Assembly (NCBI GenBank): GCA_016295275.1
Contig: JAEDLN010000117.1
Span: 1-7,507, forward strand
Length of the DNA stretch: 7,507 nucleotides
Source: Kiritimatiellia bacterium
Lineage (GTDB): Bacteria; Verrucomicrobiota; Kiritimatiellia; RFP12; UBA3636
Direction of reading: 5' to 3'
Under the pieces are notes generated by a model. That model made no database searches. It saw nothing but the letters and a program-made list of their open reading frames with translations, and had not been told where the DNA came from. Positions 1 to 5,456 of this stretch are shown here, piece by piece. Numbering within the stretch: position 1 is the first letter of the stretch; each line of letters opens with the position of its first letter. The position numbers and the translations under genes are program-made.

Positions 1-152
1 CACCCTACCCCGCCCGCACGCCCTACTCCGCCCGCGCACCTACCCCCCGCGCCCACTGCCGCGCACCTACCGCACCGCGCCGCGCACCTACAGCCCTCCT
101 CCGCGCCCCCCCACCGCGCCTCCTGCCGCGCGCGCCCACCCCTCCCGATCTG
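1..152. repeat. C-rich low-complexity intergenic block
   Basis: The top strand is almost entirely C and G with short A/T interruptions, so the minus strand is strongly G-rich. The 10-base word GCGCACCTAC recurs at 34-43, 61-70 and 82-91. No reading frame here looks like a protein. The block lies beyond the tuf terminator and ends abruptly near 152, where composition returns to normal. It resembles the blocks at 2861-3345 and 7240-7507 in composition and in sharing CGCGCACC-type words. It does not contain their paired-hairpin element. It continues past the left window edge. Confidence 0.6.
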
Positions 153-191
153 CGGTTGTTTTCCGCTAAGACGCCACAATAAACCGTAAAC

Positions 192-231
192 GACAAAAAA
201 AGAAGACCCGGATTTCTCCGGATCTTCTTTT
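192..231 (-). terminator. Intrinsic terminator of tuf
   Basis: Read on the minus strand, an A-rich stretch leads into a 13-bp stem (arms 218-230 and 199-211) with a 6-base loop at 212-217 and one G-U pair. A run of seven T follows (positions 201 down to 195). The stem starts about 20 bases past the tuf stop codon. The stem plus U-tract is a classic Rho-independent terminator, so tuf appears to be the last gene of its transcript. Confidence 0.9.
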
Positions 232-252
232 GTCGAATCAGGAAGATTCCAA

Positions 253-1461
253 TTACTGGATGATCTTCGTGACCGTGCCGGCGCCGACCGTGCGTCCGCC
301 TTCGCGGATGGCAAAGCGCATCTTTTCCTCGAGAGCGCACGGGTAGATCAGCTCAACCGTCATGTTGATGTTGTCGCCGGGCATGACCATTTCGACGCCC
401 TCGGGCAGAACGATCGAACCGGTGACGTCAGCCGTACGGATGTAGAACTGAGGACGATAGCCCGGGAAGAAAGCCGTGTGACGGCCACCTTCTTCCTTGG
501 TGAGGACGTAGACCTGAGCTTCGAACTTCGTGTGAGGCGTGATCGAACCCGGCTTGGCGAGGATCTGTCCACGCTGGACATCTTCCTTCTTCGTACCACG
601 GAGGAGGCAGCCAACGTTATCGCCAGCCTGACCCTGCTCGAGGGACTTGCGGAACATTTCAACGCCGGTGACAGCCGTCTTCTGGGTCGGACGGATACCA
701 ACGATTTCGACATCGTCGCCAACCTTGACGACACCACGCTCGACACGACCAGTAACAACCGTACCACGACCTTCGATGGAGAAGATGTCTTCGATCGGCA
801 TCATGAAGGGCAGGTCAAGCTGCTGGACAGGATCGGGGATGTAGCTGTCAAGCGTCTCAAGCAATTCGCCGATGCAAGCGCAAGCGGGATCGTCGGCAGA
901 AGTGGCCTTGGTGGCAGGAAGAGCCGCACCACGAACGATCGGGGCATTCTCGCCATCATAGTCATACTTGCTCAGGAGTTCGCGAATTTCCATTTCGACG
1001 AGATCGAGAAGCTCGGGATCGTCGACAAGGTCAACCTTGTTCAAAAAGACGACGATGCGAGGAACGCCGACCTGACGAGCGAGGAGGACGTGCTCCTTGG
1101 TCTGGGGCATGGGACCGTCAGCGGCGGAAACCACGAGGATGGCTCCATCCATCTGAGCAGCGCCGACGATCATGTTCTTGACGAAGTCGGCGTGGCCGGG
1201 GCAGTCGACGTGCGCATAGTGACGCTTCTCGGACTGATACTCGACGTGAGAAGTGGCGATCGTGAGGATCTTGGTGGGGTCACGACGACCGGCAGACTCC
1301 GAAGCCTTGGCGACTTCATCGTAAGCGATGTCAGTGGCCAGACCCTTGAGCGACTGGACGTGGGTAATCGCCGCGGTCAGAGTCGTCTTGCCGTGGTCGA
1401 CGTGGCCGATGGTACCGACGTTAACGTGCGGCTTGTTACGGACGAAAGTTTCCTTTGCCAT
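253..1461 (-). CDS. tuf: Elongation factor Tu (EF-Tu)
   Basis: This is the GTPase that carries aminoacyl-tRNA to the ribosomal A site in the cytoplasm. The 402-residue product has the full three-domain layout. The GTPase domain shows the P-loop GHVDHGKT (19-26), the G3 motif DCPGH (86-90) and NKVD (141-144). Domain 2 shows GRGTVVTGRVERG (231-243), and domain 3 runs to FAIREGGRTVGAGTVTKI. The start MAKETFVRNKPHVNVG matches the family. A longer frame upstream of 1461 would run into the tRNA and is not used. The Shine-Dalgarno is weak (AGG, 9 bases from ATG). Switch I is unusual: residues 61-68 read DPTKILTI in place of the common RGITI form, with the Mg-binding Thr kept at 67. The product is 8 residues longer than E. 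coli EF-Tu (394). The extra length includes switch I and a segment near 185-195. The switch I form resembles planctomycete EF-Tu. tRNA-Thr lies 48 bases upstream and a terminator directly downstream. Confidence 0.98.
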   Translation of the reverse strand: MAKETFVRNKPHVNVGTIGHVDHGKTTLTAAITHVQSLKGLATDIAYDEVAKASESAGRRDPTKILTIATSHVEYQSEKRHYAHVDCPGHADFVKNMIVGAAQMDGAILVVSAADGPMPQTKEHVLLARQVGVPRIVVFLNKVDLVDDPELLDLVEMEIRELLSKYDYDGENAPIVRGAALPATKATSADDPACACIGELLETLDSYIPDPVQQLDLPFMMPIEDIFSIEGRGTVVTGRVERGVVKVGDDVEIVGIRPTQKTAVTGVEMFRKSLEQGQAGDNVGCLLRGTKKEDVQRGQILAKPGSITPHTKFEAQVYVLTKEEGGRHTAFFPGYRPQFYIRTADVTGSIVLPEGVEMVMPGDNINMTVELIYPCALEEKMRFAIREGGRTVGAGTVTKIIQ

Positions 1462-1509
1462 TGTTGCAAACCTATGTTGTGATGTTGAATAAGAAGGTAC
1501 TGACAGATA

Positions 1510-1585
<76 letters not shown>

Positions 1586-1821
1586 CTTGTAACTTTTCCT
1601 ATAGGCGCAGAATGATTGACGGAAAACCGTCGCGCATTTCTTCAAGAAAACTCGTACCATTAAGGTTTTCTCTGCCACAAGGTAGCTGAAACGTTGGTAA
1701 GTCTCTCATAAAACCGAAAGCGGGTCAACCGAAAAGTTCTCTCCTCTTTCAAAAACAGAAAAAGTCGCTCTGAAAGTGATAAATCGTTTGGTTATAAATG
1801 CGGTCTTTCATCCCAGATAAA
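1586..1821 (-). other. Leader and promoter region of the tRNA-Thr/tuf unit
   Basis: This is AT-richer non-coding DNA between the tRNA and the next gene's terminator, with no open frame that looks like a gene. On the minus strand it holds a possible promoter (1700-1728) and a small perfect hairpin (GACGG, AAAA loop, CCGTC on the top strand, 1618-1631) that would lie in the leader 33 bases before the tRNA. No boxA-like antitermination signal could be called with confidence. Confidence 0.45.
1700..1728 (-). promoter_or_regulatory. Possible sigma70 promoter for tRNA-Thr/tuf
   Basis: On the minus strand TTGACC (1728-1723) is a good -35 element. At a 17-base spacing the -10 position reads GAGACT (1705-1700), which matches only half of TATAAT. 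The tRNA 5' end is about 108 bases from the predicted start. The call rests mainly on the -35 and the position. A second candidate -10 (TATAGG, near 1602) closer to the tRNA lacks a recognisable -35. Confidence 0.35.
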
Positions 1822-1850
1822 GCGAAATAAACGGATTCTTGATGAATCCG
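1822..1850 (-). terminator. Probable intrinsic terminator of the DUF3737 gene
   Basis: On the minus strand a 7-bp perfect stem (CGGATTC / GAATCCG, arms 1844-1850 and 1832-1838) with a 5-base loop is followed by TTTATTTC. It lies about 40 bases past the DUF3737 stop codon. The U-tract is interrupted by one A, so it is weaker than the tuf terminator. It also insulates the downstream tRNA/tuf unit from read-through. Confidence 0.6.
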
Positions 1851-1888
1851 GGTCCGCAACTTGAAACGGATCGGCTTTCTCGCTTCGT

Positions 1889-2725
1889 CTACGCGTCCGT
1901 GATGATTTCTCCCTCCGCGCCATCGATATCCCGGATGATTTCCCCTACCGCCGGAACCCGAATCCGTCCGGAAAGCGGATTTTTGATGCTGACAATCGGC
2001 GCCAGCAGGTTCGCCTCTACTTCGGAACGTTCAAACGCCAAATCCGTATCGATCATTTCGCAATCGACGAGTCGCAAGCCTTTGCAATAGCAAAACGGCT
2101 GGGTGCCGACGATCTTGCATCGCTCGAAGGTCACATTCTCGCTGTACCAGGCAAGATACTCTCCACGTACAATGCTGTCGCGAACCAAAATGTTCTTCCC
2201 GTGCCAAAAGGCGTCCTTCGTGTCGAATGTGCAACGCTCGAAAACCGAGTCGGTGACATATTGAAAGGAATACTTCCCTTTGAACCGGACATCCCGAAAC
2301 CCGAGATGGTCGGAACGCATCATGAAATACTCGCTCTCAGCACGGCATTGCTCCATCGTCATGCCGCGGATGAACCATCCGAATTCGGCTGAAACAATGT
2401 CACAGCCTTCTATCCGGACGTCGGAACACTCGCGCACAGCCTTGATTCCATGGAGATTGCTGTTTCGAATCTCTACGGAATCGCAATACCAAATCGCCGC
2501 CCTGCACGACTCCGTTATTTCAGATCGCTCGATACGCAACTTCTTGTCGTGCCAGAACGGATAGCGCAAACAAAAACGGCAATCCTCGACAACGACGTCC
2601 CGGCACTCCTTTAGCGCACTTTCGCCATCGGCAGGCCCGTCAAAGACGCAATCCTTTATCAAAAGATCCCGAACCGAATAAAGCGCCCGTTCCTCATCAA
2701 ATCGTTGCTGTCGAATGGTTGTCAT
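1889..2725 (-). CDS. DUF3737 family protein, predicted right-handed beta-helix
   Basis: The 278-residue product matches the DUF3737 family by its serial motifs: ERALY (12-16), GESALKE (34-40), YPFWH (55-59), AIWYCDSVEIRNS (77-89), SEYFMMRSDH (131-140), DAFWHGKN (171-178), EYLAWYSENVTFERC (189-203) and KNPLSGRI (248-255). Short strands of the type V-x-x-x-x-C-x-[IF] recur about every 19-23 residues, as expected for coils of a parallel beta-helix. Cysteine, aromatic and acidic residues stack at repeated positions. No signal peptide or membrane segment is present, so it is probably cytoplasmic. The family's molecular function is not established, and no catalytic residue can be named here. The start at 2725 is supported by GGAG 7 bases upstream (2733-2736). 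The open frame extends much further up only because the GC-rich repeats lack stops. Full length for the family. It appears monocistronic, with its own terminator. Confidence 0.88.
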   Translation of the reverse strand: MTTIRQQRFDEERALYSVRDLLIKDCVFDGPADGESALKECRDVVVEDCRFCLRYPFWHDKKLRIERSEITESCRAAIWYCDSVEIRNSNLHGIKAVRECSDVRIEGCDIVSAEFGWFIRGMTMEQCRAESEYFMMRSDHLGFRDVRFKGKYSFQYVTDSVFERCTFDTKDAFWHGKNILVRDSIVRGEYLAWYSENVTFERCKIVGTQPFCYCKGLRLVDCEMIDTDLAFERSEVEANLLAPIVSIKNPLSGRIRVPAVGEIIRDIDGAEGEIITDA

Positions 2726-2860
2726 GTTGAAACTCCGAATACCGGTTGAACGAAGCCGCCGTCCGCGATTGCCTCCGCAAAAGACCCGAAAAAAACGGAA
2801 CGGCTCTTCTTCTCTATCGAAAGCCCCGACAATACCAAAACCGCCCCCAAAATGCGACAC
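2726..2860 (-). promoter_or_regulatory. Upstream region of the DUF3737 gene
   Basis: This 135-base stretch of mixed composition separates the DUF3737 start from the GC-rich repeat block. It contains the ribosome binding site GGAG (2733-2736) and presumably the promoter. No convincing -35/-10 pair was found on the minus strand. A TATTGT near 2830-2835 could act as a -10, but it lacks a clear -35. Confidence 0.35.
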
Positions 2861-2873
2861 CCCGCTTGCCCCG

Positions 2874-2912
2874 CCCGTGAGGCTTTGCCCGCGCACCCGC
2901 GTCGCCCCCTCG
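2874..2912 (+). repeat. 39-base dispersed module, copy 1
   Basis: This stretch matches 7278-7316 at 37 of 39 positions, and the last 26 bases (2887-2912) are identical. It opens with CCCGTG and ends with GTCGCCCCCTCG. It has the same orientation at both loci, about 4.4 kb apart. Confidence 0.8.
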
Positions 2913-3019
2913 CGCGCCCATCGCCCCCTCGCGTACCCCGCGCCGCGCGCACCTCTCGTGCGGCTTGGCGGGCGCCCCCTCGTCGTGCGCACCGCCCGTG
3001 CCCCTCCCCGCGCGCACCT

Positions 3020-3095
3020 CTCGTGCGGCATGGCGGTAGGGCGCGATGTCCCCATCGCGCCGCCGCGCCATCGGCGCGGTGCGCGGCATGGCATT
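3020..3095 (+). repeat. Paired-hairpin repeat element, copy A
   Basis: The element begins CTCGTGCGGCATGGCGGTAG. Hairpin 1 is GGCGCGAT (3040-3047), loop GTCCCC, ATCGCGCC (3054-3061). Hairpin 2 is CCGCGCC (3063-3069), loop ATC, GGCGCGG (3073-3079). GTGCGCGGCATGGC follows. Stem 1 is 8 bp and perfect, stem 2 is 7 bp and perfect. The closely spaced pair resembles the layout of REP/BIME-type intergenic palindromes, though no sequence relation is claimed. Confidence 0.8.
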
Positions 3096-3134
3096 GCGCG
3101 CGCATCTCCCGTGCACCCTCGCCGTGCGCCCTCC

Positions 3135-3212
3135 CTCGTGCGGCATGGCGGTAGGGCGCGATGTCCCCATCGCGCCGCCGCGCCTCGGCGCGGTGCGCGG
3201 CTTTGCTTCCCG
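3135..3212 (+). repeat. Paired-hairpin repeat element, copy B
   Basis: A direct repeat of copy A, offset by 115 bases. Hairpin 1 is identical (arms 3155-3162 and 3169-3176). Hairpin 2 keeps both 7-bp arms (3178-3184 and 3187-3193) but its loop is TC instead of ATC. The right flank reads GTGCGCGGCTTTGCTTCCCGC, which is close to the right flank of copy C. Confidence 0.8.
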
Positions 3213-3451
3213 CACATGCTGAGAGTTTTGCATGCCGCAGCTTACCAGCGGGGGCTCCCCGCCCGCGGCATGGTGTGCGGCAGAGCCGCGCACCCGGCGC
3301 GATGCTCGACCGCAACCGCCCGTGGCGGCTCGCCACCGCCCGTGCCCATTTCTTTGCATACATCAAAAATGCCTTCGTACATTTTCCGTATTGCCGGAAT
3401 GCGCAAATCCCCCCCTAATGTTTAAGTCGTGTTGAAAACCGGGAATCGTTT

Positions 3452-3479
3452 ATCCCCCACTTTTTTTGGGGTGGGGGAT
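3452..3479. promoter_or_regulatory. Perfect 9-bp inverted repeat upstream of the DUF2157 promoter
   Basis: ATCCCCCAC (3452-3460) and GTGGGGGAT (3471-3479) are perfect inverted repeats around a 10-base T7G3 centre. The element ends 9 bases before the -35 box. Neither strand shows a T-run after the stem, so it does not look like an intrinsic terminator. It may be an operator or a remnant of a repeat. Function is not known. Confidence 0.5.
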
Positions 3480-3488
3480 GAAGCCGTC

Positions 3489-3517
3489 TTGACATGGGGC
3501 ATTCCTTCCTCTACAGT
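3489..3517 (+). promoter_or_regulatory. Sigma70-type promoter of the DUF2157 operon
   Basis: A consensus -35 TTGACA (3489-3494) is followed after 17 bases by TACAGT (3512-3517), a 4/6 match to TATAAT. The predicted start near 3524 gives a leader of only about 16 bases before the ATG at 3540. That leader still contains the ribosome binding site GAGGG (3530-3534). Confidence 0.7.
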
Positions 3518-3539
3518 ACAATGCGTTATGAGGGTGCAA

Positions 3540-4628
3540 ATGGACCACAAAGAATGGATTCGAACGGAAATCGCCGCATGGCGGGCAGAAGGCGTAATCG
3601 ACGATTCTCTCGCTACGCAACTGCTGGACCGATACCCGTCCCACGCCAAACGGCATCTCTGGGGCGCGGCAATCGCAGGCGCATTCGGCGCACTGCTGAT
3701 CGGATTGGGTCTGATCGCAATTTTCGCCGCAAATTGGCAATGCTTCGGACGTAACGAGCGCGCGGCAATTGCGATGGCTCCGGTGCTTTTCTGCGGCGCT
3801 CTGGCGATTCTTGCCACGCGAAAAGAATGGCGATCAAACGCCTTCTGGGAACCACTCGGCATTCTTTGGTGTATCGCAACGGGGGCGGCTGTTTGCCTGA
3901 TCTCGCAAACCTACCAGATCGACAACTCCGTTCCGGGACTCGTTCTCCTCGTCGCACTCTTGACACTGCCCGTCGTTTGGGTCGCTCGCTCCATCATGAC
4001 AATGGCGCTTTGGCCTCTTTTCGCACTTGTGTGGTCCGGATCGATGCAAGACGCTTGTCGCGACCAATCGGGCGTAATCATCCTCGTCCAATCTCTCGCC
4101 CTTCTGGCACTTTCGATTCCGGCTTGTATCGCATTCCATCGGAGAACCCTCAACAAAACGGAAAAGGCAATGGGACAATGCCTCTCCGGCCTTGTCTATG
4201 CCATGGTTCTGCCGGCGCTGATCGCCTCTTGTTTGGATCTTGATCTTTTCGAGGCAAACGTCGGAATCTTTTGGGGCTGCTCGCTTTTGATTCTCTTGCT
4301 TGGCATTCTCTTCAAGATCCCCTCTTGGCCATTCGTAGCGTGCTTCATCGCGTCCTGTACGGCAATCCCGACGGTCTTTGATTCACCCGTCTGCTATGGC
4401 ATTTCAATCGGAATGGCGATTGCGATAATCGCTTACGGAACCCGACATCTGACGCTCCGGTACACGAATGTCGGAACCGTGCTGCTGCTTTGGCTCGTTC
4501 TCGCGAAATATTGCGAATCATCCATCAGCTTTACCCTCAAGGGAATTATCTTTATCAACGCCGGTGCGGCATTGACGGCTTTGAATATCGTAATGGTCAA
4601 ATGCAAGAAAAAAGAGGCGTCCAAATGA
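3540..4628 (+). CDS. DUF2157 domain-containing multi-pass membrane protein
   Basis: A 362-residue predicted inner-membrane protein. A soluble N-terminus of about 40 residues carries the DUF2157 signature: charged and aromatic residues, then AEGVIDDSLATQLLDRY (16-32). About 10-12 hydrophobic segments follow, near 41-64, 75-93, 102-122, 131-149, 152-166, 178-198, 213-232, 241-259, 261-279, 283-299, 309-323 and 333-352. IFAANW (61-66) and ISQTYQID (121-128) are typical family positions. The start at 3540 is chosen because GAGGG lies 5 bases upstream and it follows the promoter closely. The ATG at 3528 and a GTG at 3429 are in frame but lie at or before the predicted transcript start. Its stop overlaps the next gene's start. 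The partner family, GDYXXLXY, is commonly encoded next to DUF2157 proteins, so the two probably work together. The biochemical role is unknown. Confidence 0.88.
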   Translation: MDHKEWIRTEIAAWRAEGVIDDSLATQLLDRYPSHAKRHLWGAAIAGAFGALLIGLGLIAIFAANWQCFGRNERAAIAMAPVLFCGALAILATRKEWRSNAFWEPLGILWCIATGAAVCLISQTYQIDNSVPGLVLLVALLTLPVVWVARSIMTMALWPLFALVWSGSMQDACRDQSGVIILVQSLALLALSIPACIAFHRRTLNKTEKAMGQCLSGLVYAMVLPALIASCLDLDLFEANVGIFWGCSLLILLLGILFKIPSWPFVACFIASCTAIPTVFDSPVCYGISIGMAIAIIAYGTRHLTLRYTNVGTVLLLWLVLAKYCESSISFTLKGIIFINAGAALTALNIVMVKCKKKEASK

Positions 4629-5269
4629 GGGAGAAAGAGCAAAATACGAGACCCGGCGCCCTGCGTCCATGGCTTGTCGCAGCCGTGCTAATCGTGCAGT
4701 GCCTCGCTTTTTCGATGCTCATCGTTCAGTACGAACGCATCGTGAGATTCGGAACGGAAATCCGTCTCCCTTGCCAGGCATACGATCCGTCCGATGTGCT
4801 GAGGGGACGCTATCTGCACCTATCCGTGAAGGAGACGACCGATACGTTTCCTTCGTCCGTCACAAACGCCCTGTATTACCCGTCCCGCAAGTTCTATGTT
4901 CGCCTCGACCCCTCGACAAATGGTCTCTGGACGGTGACGGAAGCGGCGTTCGAACCCGGCCGCGAAGGGCTTTGGGTAAAACCCGTATTCGCAACGGTCG
5001 CCCACCGGATTTCCTGGTCGGACAAGCGGGACGATGAAGAAACGAACGCCTTCATCAAACGCCGCGAAGCCTCCGGACTTGTCCTTTCCGCTACGTTTCC
5101 GAATCGCCTGTTCGTGAACGAAAAAATTGCGCCGGAAGCTGAGAAACGCTTGCTGAATCAAAAAAACGGCGCCAGTGCGGTCTATCGCGTCCTACACGGG
5201 AAAATGGTTCTTACCGGAATCGAAATCGACGGAAAATCCATTCTGGAAGACATTCAAACCAAGGAATGA
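4625..5269 (+). CDS. GDYXXLXY domain-containing protein
   Basis: A 214-residue protein with one N-terminal membrane segment (about 15-35) that leaves most of the chain on one side, probably the periplasm. The family signature is present in variant form: DPSDVLRGRYLHLSV at 54-68, where the eponymous G-D-Y becomes G-R-Y. The C-terminal part keeps the family pattern FPNRLFVNE (158-166) and GKMVLTGIEIDGKSI (192-206). Translation starts within the DUF2157 stop codon (ATGA overlap), and a GAGG lies 7 bases before the ATG, which indicates translational coupling. A longer in-frame extension into the DUF2157 gene is not supported. The family's function is unknown. Pairing with DUF2157 suggests a two-part membrane system. 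Confidence 0.85.
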   Translation: MREKEQNTRPGALRPWLVAAVLIVQCLAFSMLIVQYERIVRFGTEIRLPCQAYDPSDVLRGRYLHLSVKETTDTFPSSVTNALYYPSRKFYVRLDPSTNGLWTVTEAAFEPGREGLWVKPVFATVAHRISWSDKRDDEETNAFIKRREASGLVLSATFPNRLFVNEKIAPEAEKRLLNQKNGASAVYRVLHGKMVLTGIEIDGKSILEDIQTKE

Positions 5270-5398
5270 CGTACGCTTTCCGCTCCGCCGGAACGCCTTC
5301 GACCCGACACCCCGTTTTCGCCCGGCCGATCCTCCGCATTTCCTCTTCCATACCGTCTTTTTACACAACTCGCCGGACTCTCCACTTAAACGGCGGAC
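5270..5398. other. Intergenic gap before the metXW promoter
   Basis: This non-coding stretch of ordinary composition is rich in C and T on the top strand. No clear intrinsic terminator follows the GDYXXLXY stop. The only inverted repeat seen is a short CGCCG/CGGCG pair with a 14-base loop near 5371-5394, without a T-run. Read-through into metXW therefore cannot be excluded. Confidence 0.4.
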
Positions 5399-5427
5399 TT
5401 GTTCTTTGAAGGCTCATCTCTTATAAT
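5399..5427 (+). promoter_or_regulatory. Sigma70-type promoter of metXW
   Basis: TTGTTC (5399-5404), a 17-base spacer and a consensus TATAAT (5422-5427) precede the ATG at 5457 by 29 bases. The predicted start near 5434 leaves a leader of about 23 bases, too short for a SAM riboswitch or attenuator. Confidence 0.7.
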
Positions 5428-5450
5428 TCGCGCCAGCAAAAAACGTCAAA

Positions 5451-5456
5451 AAGGAG
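5451..5456 (+). promoter_or_regulatory. Ribosome binding site abutting the metXW start
   Basis: AAGGAG is a near-perfect Shine-Dalgarno sequence but ends directly at the ATG (5457-5459) with no spacer, where 5-9 bases are usual. No in-frame ATG, GTG or TTG at a normal distance downstream fits the MetX N-terminus, and the upstream frame has a stop at 5424-5426. The ATG at 5457 is therefore kept. Confidence 0.6.

Larger units (their letters stand above)
2861..3345. repeat. GC-rich mosaic repeat block between divergent genes
   Basis: About 480 bases of extreme GC content with a C-rich top strand, made of recurring modules rather than genes. The word GTGCGGC[A/T]TGGC recurs near 2958, 3024 and 3138. 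A 39-base module (2874-2912) reappears at 7278-7316. Two copies of a paired-hairpin element lie at 3020-3095 and 3135-3212. The right end adds other small hairpins: GCGGGG/CCCCGC (3248-3262) and GTGGCG/CGCCAC (3322-3336). Several reading frames on both strands are open for 180-240 codons. Their translations are Arg/Ala/Pro/His-rich, lack family motifs and overlap one another, so they are treated as composition artefacts. Confidence 0.75.

Noticed and set aside
478..1482. 334-codon plus-strand frame opposite tuf
   Set aside because: It is a shadow of a highly conserved coding gene. EF-Tu on the other strand explains the region fully.
2726..3217. 164-residue N-terminal extension of the DUF3737 protein
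   Set aside because: It consists of translated repeat DNA. The ATG at 2725 has a good ribosome binding site, and the downstream protein matches the family length.
2861..3345. CRISPR array
   Set aside because: The repeats are unevenly spaced, the intervening sequence is itself repetitive, and no cas gene is present.
2715..3425. Long open frames on both strands through the central GC-rich block (for example 236 codons on + and 181-214 codons on -)
   Set aside because: They overlap each other in several frames, and their Arg/Ala/Pro/His-rich translations have no family motifs. Openness follows from the scarcity of A/T-containing stop codons in this composition. They would be likely false gene calls.
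3452..3479. Intrinsic terminator at the G/C palindrome
   Set aside because: The T-run lies in the loop, not after the stem, on the plus strand, and the minus strand has no T-run after the stem.
3429..3539. Earlier starts (GTG 3429, ATG 3528) for the DUF2157 gene
   Set aside because: They lie before or at the predicted transcription start. The ATG at 3540 has GAGGG at 5 bases.
5428..5456. SAM riboswitch or other attenuator controlling metXW
   Set aside because: The leader predicted from the TATAAT box is only about 23 bases, and no fitting structure was seen between 5270 and 5456.
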